Part shown: positions 1 to 12,394 of the stretch, in pieces | Position numbering within the stretch: position 1 is the first letter of the stretch | How the letters are laid out: each line of letters opens with the position of its first letter | Source: Reticulitermes speratus | Lineage: Eukaryota > Arthropoda > Insecta > Blattodea > Rhinotermitidae | DNA: 64,000 nt | NCBI GenBank assembly: GCA_021186555.1 | Contig: JAJKFL010000005.1 | Location: 6,217,678 to 6,281,677 of the forward strand | Direction of reading: 5' to 3' | Notes under the pieces: generated by a model | Databases searched by the model: none | Told to the model about the DNA's origin: nothing | The model's input: the letters and a program-made list of their open reading frames with translations, nothing else | Translations under genes and position numbers: made by a program

Positions 1-40
1 GTAAATTGCGCTTGCTTTGGTAGTTTCTGATAGTATTGAG

Positions 41-82
41 ACCCCATGAAGATGGACTTTGAGTCCGAAACACGTGTAGGGT
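41..82 (+). ncRNA. Hammerhead-like motif, C3 changed
   Basis: ACCCC, ATGAAGA, stem II GGACT/AGTCC, GAAAC, stem III ACACGTGT, A, GGGT. Only the first core base departs from consensus. Confidence 0.5.
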
Positions 83-85
83 GAT

Positions 86-815
86 ACAAGACGAATACTA
101 CATTAACGTAGTTTATAGTGCAGTTGTCGGTTTATTGTTTATTTTAATCTGAACTAAATCAAACATCATTAATTTTCTTAACTAGAATTATAAATCTTAT
201 AACACGTATATTTCTGAAGTAAGATGTGTCACGATATCCTGAAGTAGCTCCAGGATATGTCATATTTCATGTTTTAACCAGTCATTGACCATCCCGGCTT
301 CTGTCCGCCTGACTGGCTGAATATACATTTCACACTGATTTCACACACATGTTTGCAAGATGATGGTGAAGATGGCAGCCGAAAAGAAAACTACATTTTA
401 AAGTAAAAATATATCCCCGGACGAGGAGGGCAAATTTGCCAAATTTTCACCTCGGCAGATAAAGGACTCAGTTTTGAGCATGAGAAATTTCGCAACAAAA
501 TCCATAGCCTAGCTCTGAAGCCTGAAACTTGATATTTGAGTATTTCTTGAAAATCTGTCGAGAAAATTCAAGTCTCATAACTAAGGCTACAGACACACAC
601 TCACAATATGTAATACTTATTCCTTTTCCATGGCAACAATGGTTACGCGAACGCGCCTCAATGTTACGTTATACGTACACTGCCTGTCCTGTCGGAACAA
701 AACGCCGATTATTTTCGTGTACAGTGGTATATGATTGGTTTTTAAAACCGAGGTTCAGTGTCCTTAGTGCGCGGTAGACTTGAATCTTTAAGCATAATTC
801 AGGGTATTTCTCGTC
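86..815. other. No recognisable feature
   Basis: AT-rich sequence; the first 100 bases look like the tail of the hammerhead-bearing unit at 41-82. Short open stretches look random. Confidence 0.5.
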
Positions 816-818
816 TTT

Positions 819-1010
819 AAGGCCGTGCCATGGCTCAGGAGGTTAGTCGCGGGCCTCTCACCGCGGAGGGCCGGGTTTATGTGAGATTTGTGGTGGGCAA
901 AGTGGCACTGGGACAGGTCTTTCTCCCAGTACTTCGGTTTTTCCCTGTCAGCATCATTCCACCAATGCTCCATACTCATCTTTATCTACATGTTGCTCTT
1001 ACAGGAAGGA
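819..1010 (+). mobile_element. SINE family 2, copy lacking B box
   Basis: GCCATGGCTCAGGAGGTTAG (A box region) is followed directly by GTGAGATTTGTGGTGGGCAA. Compared with the copy at 16,188, about 17 bases containing the B box (TTCGATCCC) are deleted. Confidence 0.7.
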
Positions 1011-1807
1011 CAAAGGGAAAACTGGGAACTTTCTAAAAAACAATGATCTTTCGGAACTCGGGGAACATTGGATAGAAAAGTACTTTCACTGCCCTCATCT
1101 TGAAAGCGGTAAGACTCCGATGCTGGCTCTTAAAAAAACCTTCAGCAATTACCTGCAGATGGTATGTATGCGGTATTCTAAGTAGCTGTTTATATTTAAA
1201 AAGATGTTTGAGTATGTGGAATGTTTGTATGGAGACACGAAGTGACACCCAACTGTCCATAAATGCTAGAGAATATTTCGAAATTAGATTGAGATTCAAC
1301 ATAAGAATTAGGAAGTGTTTCACAAATGTAGAGACACTTTTCTAGATATCTGTTTGAAATTTCCGAACAGGAGGTCCGGCCAACATTTATTTTTTATATC
1401 TACACGTGAAATACGGAAACCAAAGTCCATTAAATTTTGTAATTTAAATTATGGACAGCGAGTAACAGAACAGGTCCATATAAGATATGGCAGAACGTAG
1501 CAGTCACCGTAATGACATATAATGTAATTATCTGTCGATGTCCGTGCAAGAGTAGACAGCTGATTGCATTTACGTTGGGCGGTAGTGGCCTAACAGAGCT
1601 CGTGAATAAACAAAGTTTCTCTTATACTTTTACAGCTGGTTTTTACATACTGTATATTTATGTATCGTGTTATTTGACGTGTAAATAAAAACACATGACA
1701 TCAGGTAAACAAGAGAATAAATTACATCCATTCAATATTATAACACAATCTAATAACTAAGCTTAGGAATGCGTGATTTCAGGCTTCCGGCGCGGTGTAA
1801 ATGAGAT
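1011..1807. other. No recognisable feature
   Basis: Open stretches of fewer than 100 codons on both strands overlap one another without family resemblance. Confidence 0.5.
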
Positions 1808-2007
1808 TTCGCTCTTCTGGGATGTTATGCAGCGTAGATTAGTGGTTTGTTACCGATGTTTCGGGAAATCCCATTGGTCCCATCTTCAAGGGTCAAGCAG
1901 TCCGAGAAGAATGACTGCTTAACTGTTGAAGATGGGATCGATAGGTTGTCCCGAAACATCGGTAACAAACTACCAATCTACGCTGCATAACATCCCAGAA
2001 GAGCGAA
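1808..2007. repeat. Foldback element, hammerhead-related
   Basis: Arms of about 80 bases (TTCGCTCTTCTGGGATGTTA at 1,808; its inverse ends at 2,007). The plus arm has TTGAAGATGGGA and TCCCGAAACATCGGTAAC, a relative of the hammerhead units with a four-base stem III loop. Confidence 0.75.
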
Positions 2008-3416
2008 GATATCATAAACTTAGGTAGATGTACATACATAAAATCTGAGTACGGAAAGTCTACGTATGTACGGAAAGGACTTAGAAATCTATAAAGACCT
2101 ATGTCTCGAAGTGCGTAAAAAACTATACGGAAAAGAAGTTGTGTGCAGTTGATATGAAATTTTTTGAATATAATTTAAAAACTTTTTTATTTCAAACTGT
2201 GTTTCGCCAACCCCTGGATAAATTCATATATTTGTCGCAGATATATATTTCTAATCATAAATTTGTTAAAGGGTCTTGATCTTCAATGGTAATTTTCTAT
2301 TAAATTACAATTCCAATAGCCTGTTATATCACCAGGTGATCTTTCACTAAATTATTTTCATCAAAAATGGTTAATTTATTTGCAGCTGTTTAAGGGACTA
2401 ATATTTGATTTCTGTTGTCTGACACTTTTAAGCTTTTGAAGACTAAAATTAATGTACGTGACACATAAAGATTCAGTTCGTACTTCACAGAAAACACAGC
2501 GTGCTTCCGTTAGAAATACCAATGCTGTATAGAGGGCTTAACGTTTCTTTATTACGAAAATAATACAAAACTATAAATACATTGTTGTGAAAAAATTCAG
2601 AGATTTTATTGTTAAACCTGACTGTAATTGTAGTGCCCACTATCTGTAAATAATTAATTTATTTTCTAACGTCTGGGAAAATAGATTTTCCAGTTCTTTC
2701 AGAGTGTCAACTTTATGAGGATCTGTGTGTAGAGTATGAGAAAAAAACTTTTCATTTATTTAATATTTCCGTTAAGTTATTGACACTGAGCGCCTTCTGA
2801 AAGCTATCAAAATCTATGCACCTGTATGGAGCTCCGCCATTCGGGGGAAGATTGGGGGAGGGGGTGGCGGGAAGAGCGAAAGGGCAAAACGTATTTCAGA
2901 TTTTGTGTCAAATATATTTTGTACATAAATTTTTTTTTTTTTTATTTGTGGGAATGCGCCTAAGCAGAGCCCACAAATTAATTTTAACTGGGTCCAAAAA
3001 TGTCTTAAGCAGAACCTCTTAACGCCTTATATTTTGAGGTGCAAATACTAATAAGGTATTAGTAAGTACGAGATGTTAATTGCGATCTTTTTTTTAGCGA
3101 AATATGCCATGTTTCTAAAAGAGTGAGATTTGTATTTATTCTGCATTAACTCGTATATCCTTCCTCCGAAAAATCCGTGTTAACTTTACGATTAAAAGCA
3201 AAATCATTGCATACTTATAACGCATTAACTGTAAAATATTCATCTTCGTTTAATATCTAGCCATGTTCTATTTACTGTAATGCCTATCAATACACTAAAT
3301 TCTTGGAACTGCGTGTTATGAAGCAAGTGCAAAGACTCTAAATAGCATTAAAATAAATCTCACTCCGACAAATGTACACTGTTTATGTTATTCAACACAA
3401 TTTTTATTAAAAAATG
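2008..3416. other. No recognisable feature
   Basis: AT-rich, with a T run near 2,931. The segment 3,362-3,416 belongs to the flank of the repeat unit at 3,417. Confidence 0.5.
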
Positions 3417-3459
3417 CCCGACATGTTTCGAACCAATTTATGGTTCATATTCAGGGGCT
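3417..3459 (-). ncRNA. Hammerhead-like motif, degenerate
   Basis: The minus strand has CCC, CTGAATA (G8 lost), stem II GAACC/GGTTC, GAAAC, ATGT, C, GGG. Upstream sequence CCGACAAATGTACACT matches the foldback at 13,521. Confidence 0.5.
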
Positions 3460-3689
3460 CACCTTTCTCAAATTACATCATTTTGAATACAGTGTAGTAA
3501 TTTGAATAACTGTGTGTATATTGAAATAACGTGTAGTATTTTGTAATTAAAATCGTTAAATATTATGACATACTGTGTAGTATTTTTCAATAACATTAAG
3601 AATTAATTAAATATAAGATAAATTCTAATGTATAGTATAATTTAAAAAACAAGTAACGTAAAGTTACCTTTATATAATAACGTATATTT

Positions 3690-4530
3690 ACTTAAAATAA
3701 GTACGAAGTTATATTAATACAAGTAACGTAAAGTTTACTTTATATAAGTAACGTAAAGTTTACTTTATATAAGTAACGTAAAGTTTACTTTATATAAGTA
3801 CGTAAGTTACTTTATAAGTACGTAAAGTTTACTTTATATAAGTAACGTAAAGTTTACTTTTATAAAGTAACGTAAAGTTTACTTTATATAAGTAACGTAA
3901 AGTTTACTTTATATAAGTAACGTAAAGTTTACTTTATATAAGTAACGTAAAGTTTACTTTATATAAGTAACGTAAAGTTTACTTTATATAAGTAACGTAA
4001 GTTTACTTTATATAAGTAACGTAAAGTTTACTTTATAAAGTAACGTAAAGTTTACTTTATAAAGTAACGTAAAGTTTACTTTATATAAGTAACGTAAAGT
4101 TTACTTTATATAAGTAACGTAAAGTTTACTTTATAAATAACGTAAGTTTATAACGTAATTTCTTTAAGTAGTAAAGTTTACTTTATAAAGTAACGTAAAG
4201 TTTACTTTATATAAGTAACGTAAAGTTTACTTATATAAGTAACGTAAGTTTACTTATATAAGTAACGTAAAGTTACTTTATATAAGTAACGTAAAGTTTA
4301 CTTATATAATAAGTAAACTATAAAGTGTATTGCTTTATATAAGTAACGTAAAGTTTACTTTAATACGTAAAGTTTCTTAATAGTAACGTAAAGTTTACTT
4401 TATATAAGTAACGTAAAGTTTACTTTACATAAGTAACGTAAAGTTTACTTTATATAAGTAACGTAAAGTTTACTTTATATAAGTAACGTAAAGTTTACTT
4501 TATATAAGTAACGTAAAGTTTACTCTAAAT
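3690..4530. repeat. 25-bp tandem array, ~33 copies
   Basis: The unit is AAGTAACGTAAAGTTTACTT plus TATAT. It contains the self-complementary GTAAAGTTTAC. Copies are near-perfect except for runs of single-base losses (for example 3,800-3,830 and 4,130-4,380). Confidence 0.95.
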
Positions 4531-5044
4531 AGTCTCCAACTTCACATACACAGTTTTGACCAAAAACTGCCTTCACCCCTGTCAGGGTCGTCGAAAAATG
4601 TTAACACACTCGCGTGTAACGCCACACAAAGATGAATTATTACATTCGGAATTACACTTTCCGATCTCTTATGGCGCAGGCGGCTCAGTAACGGGCGTTC
4701 TATCATCTCCCGCACTACTGTGGAAAATACGTAAAAAAAAACAGCCTGCCGACCGCTGCAACAAGGTGGCAAACTGCTTTTATATATAAAAATATATCAA
4801 ACAATTCACAGTTTCCGCTAAAGTTCCTTAATAAATTCGCTTCTTTAATACACAAAAGTTTATATTTGTAAGGTATTGATTTCTTGTAAAACAATGTGCG
4901 TCTTTATTCTTCTGACACCCACTGCCACGTGGCAACAGTCACAGTACAGGTTTCTGCTTGAACAGCGATAATAAATATCTCAAAAGTTTATTTGGAGGAT
5001 TTTCGATCAAGAAATTATCAACATGCCTCTCAGAAGCCGACGTC
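4531..5044. other. No recognisable feature
   Basis: Unique-looking sequence between two tandem arrays; nothing coding is seen. Confidence 0.45.
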
Positions 5045-5290
5045 ATACGAGAACAGCACAAGACGTCGCTATACTGAGAACAGCACAAGACGTCGCTATA
5101 CCGAGAACAGCACAAGACGTCGCTATACTGAGAACAGCACAAGACGTCGCTATACTGAGAACAGCACAAGACGTCGCTATACTGAGAACAGCACAAGACG
5201 TCGCTATACTGAGAACAGCACAAGACGTCGCTATACTGAGAACAGCACAAGACGTCGCTATACTGAGAACAGCACAAGACATCGAGTTAC
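5045..5290. repeat. 27-bp tandem array, 9 copies
   Basis: The unit is GAGAACAGCACAAGACGTCG plus CTATACT, nearly perfect. It produces spurious open frames on both strands (for example RTAQDVAIL repeats). Confidence 0.95.
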
Positions 5291-5789
5291 TTTTGAAGAA
5301 TTTTTTCGCCCACCATACAAAAACCGCCTTCTTCTATATTATATTAGTTCTCGGGTTCAGACACGACTTTGAAGCCGTGGATGTTCAACTCGATGGCTAA
5401 AACGGATATAGAGCACCGAGAGCACCGAGTTGTAAGACAAAATGCAATTACAGAAAGGGATTGCATAGAAAAGAGATGCCACTTTTGGAGGAGACAAAGA
5501 CAACAATTAATGCAGCAGACATAAGCAGACTAAGCAAGAAAGGAGACTGTAGATTGGGTGACATGAGGTACATTATCACAAAACTGAGGAAAGAAACTAG
5601 AAGGAGAGACGAAGTGGAAAAAGAGGGTCATTCAAATGGCTGGACATGTCGTAGCCATAAAGAAGTATAGAGTATTATTAACTGACTCGGAAGAAAATAC
5701 TACCTACCATATCATAGTAAGCTTTATATACATGAAGGTTATGTGGCTCAGAATAAGTAACATGACAATAATGAATTATGTCCTAAGTG
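5291..5789 (+). other. Possible LINE remnant upstream of 3' fragment
   Basis: A 69-codon open stretch (5,461-5,667, EETKTTINAADISRL) precedes the LINE fragment on the same strand. It could be part of the same or a related element, but I cannot assign it. Confidence 0.3.
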
Positions 5790-6012
5790 CAATAAAATGA
5801 AGGCTAACTGGATTGGTGATATCTTGCGTAGGAACTGCTTCCTAAAACACGTCATTGGAGGAAAGATAGAATGGACGGGAATACGAGGAAGAAGACTTAA
5901 GCAGCTAGTAGATGTCTTTAAGGGGAAAAAAGATAACGAAACTTGGAACAGGAAGCACTAGAGCGCACTCTGTAGAGAACTCGCTTTGGAAGAGTCTACG
6001 TAACGAATTAAT
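5790..6012 (+). pseudogene. LINE 3'-end fragment
   Basis: The plus strand reads ANWIGDILRRNCFLKHVIGG and on through a KQLVD block to RTRFGRV, the C-terminal tail of a LINE reverse transcriptase ORF. It has a stop and a frame shift in the middle. It is related to 22,850-23,040. Confidence 0.65.
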
Positions 6013-6200
6013 CATGAACTAATTATGAGTGTCGTCACAATACAAAAATCTCCTAAGCAGGTTATTTAATGACACTGTCGATTATTGAAATTATATGACG
6101 TCGGTGGTAGATGAATGAGTTTGGAGGACTGTGGGAAAAGCTGAAATAGTCAGACAAAAATCTGTCCCAGTGCCACTTATACCACCATACACCCCACATT

Positions 6201-6608
6201 TGTTTTTTCTATGGCTCGACAGCCCTATATGGGCCTGGGTCTCCTCGTTTCGTCGAGGTTTCATGGTCACACACATTTGAGACACACAACAGTCGGTAGG
6301 ACTCCTCTGGACGAGTGACCAGCTCGTCGCAGAGACCTCTACCTGACAACACACAACACTCACAACAGACAGACATCCATGCCCCCGGTGGGATTTTTTT
6401 TTTTTTTTACTAATTTCTGGGTTTTCCCCTTTGATCCATTTTTGTTCTGTATTAATCCTTTTTCGTCCTTTCATGTTACTTACGGTCCTCAACCGTCTTT
6501 TCACAACACAACACAAACATCCATGCCCCCGGTGGGATTCGAACCCACGATCCCAGTAAGCGAGCGGCCGAAGACCCACGTCTTAGACCGCACGGCCACT
6601 GGGATCGG
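6201..6608 (-). mobile_element. tRNA-derived SINE with nested insertion
   Basis: The tRNA-like head reads on the minus strand from 6,608 (GATCCCAGTGGCCGTGCGGT, then a GGTTCGAATCCCACC-type B box). The body extends to an A-rich tail at 6,201. The unit is flanked by a perfect 15-base target duplication CATACACCCCACATT (6,186-6,200 and 6,609-6,623). It is longer than the second copy at 25,657 because of a polyadenylated segment nested in it. Confidence 0.85.
6389..6530 (-). mobile_element. Polyadenylated retro-insert nested in SINE
   Basis: Between two copies of CCACCGGGGGCATGGATGT lies a foreign segment that on the minus strand ends in about 17 A residues (6,391-6,408 as T on the plus strand). 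The duplicated SINE word is the target duplication. The insert body has a short open stretch (MKGRKRINTEQKW) that I do not recognise. Confidence 0.7.
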
Positions 6609-6623
6609 CATACACCCCACATT

Positions 6624-7240
6624 AACTGACCTCAAATCGAACCTGAAGAAGGTCCAGCGACAGAATCTCAATGTCAAACCAAGTAACTGCATACAGAAGT
6701 AGTTGCGAGATAACCGTACCATGCAGCCAAAGTAATAAATCCACTTACGTAATTTCGGAGAACTGGAGATGTCTTCGGTGCCTATTGGTTCCGCCGTCTC
6801 TTCCATATCATCAAATTTGCCGCGCAGGAGTAAGTCTGAAACGAATACAGTCATTACAGTAAATGTTTGCACACAATCAGTTCGCTACTCACCTTACAAT
6901 CACATGATCTCTCCTAAGTGACGTTTATTCTATTTCCTGGTTTGTGTATGTATACACGTAGGCCTATGCATTCGAGAAGTGTCCAGTTATTTTTCTGTGT
7001 TGACCAGTATGACTTTCGAAGTAAACACAGGTGAACTTAAGTAATGCCTTACTATTTAGAACTACACCCTTTTTTAAAAATAACACGTGTAGGACATCAA
7101 ACACAGCCTTTATTTGCAAACAAGACTTGTTACATTAAGCCTAGCAACTTTATACGAATGTCATCCTGTTGTTTTGTTAAAGGTAAAAAAAATAAACAAA
7201 TTACTATCTGTCCAACATAACTAAATTCTATTTCTTATAT
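6624..7240. other. No recognisable feature
   Basis: Low-complexity A/T stretches; no gene seen. Confidence 0.45.
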
Positions 7241-7284
7241 AGAACTCCATGTTTCGACCTATTTCAGGTCATCCTCAGGTTCAC
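7241..7284 (-). ncRNA. Hammerhead-like motif
   Basis: The minus strand has GAAC, CTGAGGA, stem II GACC/GGTC, GAAAC, ATGGA, GTTC. The core is consistent; stem III is weak. Confidence 0.5.
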
Positions 7285-8374
7285 AATTGGTCTTTAAAAC
7301 ATATTGAGGAAGAAATATACATTATGTAAGTCGACTTAGAGTCGACCAAACAGTTTTTTGTGTTAGGAAAGAAAGTTGTGGGGACTGTTGTATCTAAATG
7401 TAATGAAGCATTTCATTCTTGTCATTTTTTCACACGTCTTGGTTTCCTGTTTATTGCTTATTACGAACCTTTATACATGTTAAATCCATCCCTAGAGCAG
7501 CAGACTTCCGGTGAACACAAGGTCATCACCGTAAGTGCCATGATCAACATTGACAAGCGTCTCCACATGCCGAGATGTCTCCAGATATCTTCCGAAGAGC
7601 AAAGCGAAGCCAACGGAATGAGAAATCAACAGATCAAAGCGTGTTACATTTTTCCATACAACAATCAAGGCAGTTGTAAGCTAAAAGCGTGTAGCAAAAG
7701 TCAAAGAAGCAACGTATAAATGTCTACAACTTCTGTGTTGACTGACATGTTAATGGATTTCGATAGTGAGATGTGAGTGATTTTACGATAAAAGGCTTTA
7801 CGTGATTTTATGTTGCTGTGCAATTTTACAAAGATAAAATTTTTAGAGTCTGTTTACTGACACTGTAGTTCTGGTTTTCACCCATGTCTATCTACACGTT
7901 GTCTTGCTTTTCTTAAGACTATAAAACTCACAGAAATTATGCTGTATTAATGACGGATTTATGAAAAGACCTGAAATTAAATTATTGTTTACAAATCTAA
8001 ATTTCCGGGAAAATAGTTGAATATTTTCAGCTTTAAAAGAGATAAGTATGTGTGGCCCTTACAGACAATGATATGGCCTACTAGCAAAAATAAATTCCGA
8101 CCCCTCTTGTGCAATCAAACGCGTATTTTATTTGTGGAGTTTAGAAGAAAATTTGGAGAAAATTTCGGAAGTACAAAAAGAAAATAGAAAACCTTTATAA
8201 GTTCTAAACGTTTGGGACCCTGTAACTAAATGGCAGGAACTTCTTAGCGACATTAATAATAATAATAATAATAATAAATATAAGATTAATTCAGTCATTT
8301 ATTCAAGCGCTAATGTAATACCAAAATGGCCAATTATGAAAGGCAAAATGTTTCCCGTACAAGCGTGAAGGCGT
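7285..8374. other. No recognisable feature
   Basis: Includes a 119-codon open stretch (7,360-7,719) with no family resemblance and no start context; I do not call it. Confidence 0.45.
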
Positions 8375-8610
8375 ATATAGGAAGTGGTAGCAAAGCTGTG
8401 CTCATCCTAGATGGAGGTGAGCGGTCAACTTCACGCCCCGGCAACTTTATCCCGGGAAAGAACACCGATACCCACTGAATAGGAGGCTGGGTTGAAGGCA
8501 GAGATGGTCCGGATGTTTTAGAGATGAGAAAGTTTACTTGCCCCTCCCGGGATTCGAATCCCGGATCGTCCAGCCCGTAATGACCAATTACAAAAGTAGC
8601 ACAAAATGCG
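8375..8610 (-). repeat. Dispersed repeat with GGATTCGAATCCCGG palindrome
   Basis: The minus strand starts near a GATTCGAATCCCGG word and runs through segments ACCCAGCCTCCTATTCAGTG and TGCCGGGGCGTGAAGTTGAC. I recall this segment as a widely dispersed arthropod repeat. A (AAT)n microsatellite lies at 8,254-8,277. Confidence 0.45.
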
Positions 8611-9590
8611 TGTGACACAAATTACGTAAGCACACGCACAAGCGAGCAACATAACGTAACAAACAACAAAAATTTATATTTATAACAGAGTCAGCACCTA
8701 CTTGTAAGTTAAATAACACAGTTCGTGTTTAAAAATGTGTTGTTTAAACATCATTGTTCAGACACTTATTTGCATAAGTAAATTACATAAAGGGTACAAA
8801 ATATTAACAAATACATTGCAAGAAACCTAAGTAAACTAAACCCGTAATTAATATGAAACATCAGTGTGTGAATCACTAGATTAAAATCGGTTTTACGGTT
8901 TTAATTTTCATACTACAAATACGTGCAACACTGCATACTAAATTTGCAGCTGTTTCAGGTAAATAATAATAATTCTTCTACCTATATTCGCGTACAAAAA
9001 TAAAGTTTCTATAAACAATGCTAACCCCGTACCAGGAATGAAACTTTTTATTTCATTAGGAGGGTATTTGTGACTTGCAATTTGGTTACCTTATTAACAA
9101 TAAGTATCTGCAAAATAAACGAATAATATTAATTTTATTAATTACAACATATAATTTTACCCATAATTTTATTTATTTATTTCACAGAAACGTGAATATA
9201 GCTCTGTTACTTATACTTCTTGATTTGTGTAACAGAAACATACACTTTGCAAATAAATGCGATGAACACATGACAAGTCACATATATTAAGCTGAGGAAT
9301 CAAGTGTTTTGGATTGTTACGCCGTGTCGATTCGTTAATATTTAATGACGTTTCGAAGGACCATACTTGTTTCATCCCCACGGTCAAGCAATCCACTCTT
9401 CTTGCACTGCTTGGCATCGAAGACGAAGGAGCTAAAGCCTTTCTGAAATTCGTCAAACATTTAACCTAATAAAGAGTAACAACACAGAAGAGCTTAACCT
9501 TCAGCAGTACAGCTGTGATAAATATTGCAAATATCATCTTTATTTAACTTTATCCACTTTCCGTGCAGTAAACTAGTTCACACTTTTTTT
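8611..9590. other. Mostly unassigned; weak hammerhead-related relic
   Basis: At 9,340-9,400 the minus strand has GGTCCTTCGAAACGTC and GATGAAAC, reminiscent of the foldback subfamily at 15,555, too decayed to call separately. Confidence 0.35.
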
Positions 9591-9596
9591 TTGTAT

Positions 9597-9639
9597 CCCC
9601 TGAAGATGGTTTTACATAAAACCGAAACATATGTAGGGG
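9597..9639 (+). ncRNA. Hammerhead-ribozyme-like motif (near-perfect)
   Basis: Stem I CCC/GGG, core CTGAAGA (position 7 is variable in hammerheads), stem II TGGTTTT paired with AAAACCG through a short loop, GAAA core, and minimal stem III ACATATGT followed by A at the cleavage-site position. All conserved positions are present. Type I topology with a very short stem III, as known from Penelope-like elements. Confidence 0.72.
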
Positions 9640-9770
9640 TCGAATAATACATAATAAATGTGAGAGTGAAGTGCATTATGTTGGTGTTTTAAACAGTGAA
9701 TAGTTCACACTATTTAGTTCAACAACTGCACAATAATAAAATACACAATAGTTTTTAAATACATGACACT

Positions 9771-9811
9771 TCTATATGTTTCGGCCTACAATGACCGTCT
9801 TCAGAGAGGCA
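9771..9811 (-). ncRNA. Hammerhead-like motif, weak stem II
   Basis: The minus strand has CTGAAGA and GGCCGAAACATATAG; stem II pairs imperfectly. It lies about 130 bases from the strong motif at 9,597 in the opposite orientation. Confidence 0.4.
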
Positions 9812-10178
9812 GTTAGCAAAGGAAAGAGTAGTTATGGCAAATTATATTAGACATATTAAGCTAAATACATGTGTTAAATAAATTACATGATAAAATGTTT
9901 ATAACTTGGAACAGAGTACATGTATCGTGATACTCTTTGTTGTTCAAATGCAAACAAAACTCTATGTCAGATGTACCAATCTTGTTGTTCAGAGTTTGTC
10001 CCTGTACAGACGTGACTCTTTATGTTGCAATGGATAATTGAGTACTGTCAGTACATGTACATGTAATACATGTAACAACGTAATATTCCCCAAGTAATAA
10101 ATATTTTATCATGTAATTTATTTAACACATGTATTTTAGCCTTACATCTGCACATCTGTAATATAATAAGCCATAACT

Positions 10179-10900
10179 AATTCACAACACCCAGACCAAC
10201 AAACTGCACTATATTGTTCCCAGATATTTTATATTACAATATCACTTTGAACACTGCTACATGTTTCGATACCCAAGGGACCATCATCAGGGAATCAAAT
10301 AAAAGCAACACCGCACAAAAAAACTAGCAACCTTTGCATACAGTAGAGAGATGTAAAAAACTTAGACAGTTAAACTGTAGACGATTCTTTTTAGTATAGT
10401 TTTATAAGTATAGTATATCATGGTATACTGGAAATTAATGTTAAAAACATTCAACTAATTAAAACACAAACATGAATAAACATTTAAAATATGAATGTAC
10501 AAAACATACATAAAAAACATGATCCATTATACAAATATACTAGAAAGAATCGCCTACATTTTAACTATAGATAATGTTATTCACCAACTAAATGCACCTG
10601 TTTATAAAACACTAAAATATTCTAAAACTGTTTGATAAAATTTGGTGAATAACATTATCTATACTCGAAAAATGCACGGTGAAAATAGAATAAATTTTAC
10701 ATTTTAACTGTTTGACCTTTTTACGCCTTCCTACTGTGTGCAAAGTTTGCCAGTTTCGTTTTGTATGGTGTTCCTTTAATTTGAGTCCCTGATGATGATC
10801 CCTTGGGGACCGAAACATGTAGCAGTGTTCAACGTGATATTGTAATATAAATATTTAAGAAACAATATTGTGCGTTTTGTTGGTCTGAGTGTTGTGAATT
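10179..10900. repeat. Foldback element with two opposed hammerhead-like cores
   Basis: Arms at 10,179-10,330 and 10,780-10,900 are inverted copies. The minus-strand motif at 10,250-10,295 and the plus-strand motif at 10,784-10,825 both contain CCCTGATGATG and CGAAACATGTAGCAG. The interior has a second inverted pair (GATAATGTTATTCACCAA at about 10,569 and its reverse complement near 10,643). No coding sequence is present. Confidence 0.75.
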
Positions 10901-10970
10901 GGTTATCCACAATGCATGGAATGAACAATATAAAGTGCAGCCATAACTAATCATTCTTTTGTCAACCATT

Positions 10971-11010
10971 TCCCCGAAGATGGCCACCGTAGGCCGAAAC
11001 ACGTAGGAGG
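10971..11010 (+). ncRNA. Hammerhead-like motif, one core change
   Basis: CCCCGAAGA replaces CCCTGAAGA. Stem II TGGCC/GGCCG is perfect; GAAAC, ACACGT and GG follow. Confidence 0.5.
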
Positions 11011-11943
11011 AGTTTCATGTATTTAACAACTATTGTCTTTTATTATTATTATGCAATTTTTGAAATAAATATTGTGAATTATCTTCACTATTAATGATTT
11101 TCGTATTACGTTTAAATGCTATAAATTCAAATACCAGAGCAAAAAGAAGCATTTACGACAAAATACAACCAAATACTTTTCGAAGTGAAAATTCTTTTAC
11201 AGATACAACAAACCTGTTACCAAGCACCACAATCAGCAACACCTTGCCAGTACCTCCAAACAAACTAAACGCAGCCTTACGTTTGCTTCCCCCATTTATA
11301 TGAACGTGCATTAGAGGCATTAGAGAACTCCGCAAAATACAAAATACGAAGTTGGCCTGACCAATGACAGCTGTGTAGTGAGACTAAAGTGAACCAATGG
11401 GAGGCTTCCAACTGTCTAGTTGACAAGAGACATCAAAACTTTAATAACAAAGTGCCCACGCGGTAGAAGAACACTCCATGGACCCCATGCTGCCGTGAGA
11501 CCCCCCCCCACCCCTTTTAAACATTCACGCTAGTATACTCAGGTCGTCAATATAACAGAGCACAAGTAGAGTACATGAATAAATGAAGTTATCCGTCAAT
11601 TAGTGTACCGCATCGTGCAGGCATATATAGAAAATTCATCCGAAGTTCATATCTCAATTTCAATTTTAGATATAGGTTACCGGACAGCTTCACGCTCTAG
11701 CCGCTTTTATAAATTACATTAAATACGAGGTTTTATGAGGCCCAGAACCTGTCTGAAAGTGACGGTGAGGCATAAAATGCCTGCGCGTAGGGAGGAATAA
11801 ACTCCAGTCTTTCAGATTGTTTTTCTAACTCTGTGTGAAAACAAATCGAAATATCTGACCCATTTTAACAAATACTTTCAGATTTTAGTCTTCTGGGTTT
11901 TGACACTGTATAGTTATGCAGTTTATGCCGACGTTTAGAAGTA
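11011..11943. other. No recognisable feature
   Basis: A C run near 11,500; nothing coding. Confidence 0.45.
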
Positions 11944-12130
11944 TAGTAGAACCCGGTTATAACGACATCGGTTTATACAACACCACGTCTATAGCGTCAG
12001 ATATTCTGTGGTACCAATTAATTCCTCACTGTTAACCATAGCATTATACTCCTCAGTTAGAACAACACTCGTTTATAACGACACAAAATATTCAGTCCCT
12101 TTCATTACGTATATAACGGAGTTCGACTTA
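11944..12130. repeat. Possible pogo/Tigger-type MITE
   Basis: GTAGAACCCGGTTATAACGA followed by repeated TATAACGACA words resembles the terminal sequence of pogo/Tigger-related non-autonomous elements. The ends are not resolved. Confidence 0.35.
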
Positions 12131-12394
12131 ATTTGCTGCTCCCACCTTCAGGGTTGAAGGAGTTTGGTCCATATTCACGCTAAAGCTTTATAAATTTCCA
12201 CAGCAATAACTTTAAATTAGACAATGACTGCTCCCTTCCACATATCTTCCAATATATTTGCTTACTACCATTGCAACCTTTGGACTTTATGTGGTGTCAA
12301 TTAATGAGAATGTCAGAGAAAAAAGAAAACAATATATAGGTGGGGTGGGAAATTTTTTCTTCACGGTCACATCCAGATATGCACTAGGGGCCAA

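Noticed and set aside
4939-5400. Long open frames on both strands with nine-residue repeats
   Set aside because: They are a by-product of a 27-bp tandem array (a multiple of three) and have no flanking coding signal.
7360-7719. 119-codon open frame
   Set aside because: No family resemblance, no convincing start, no splice or promoter context.
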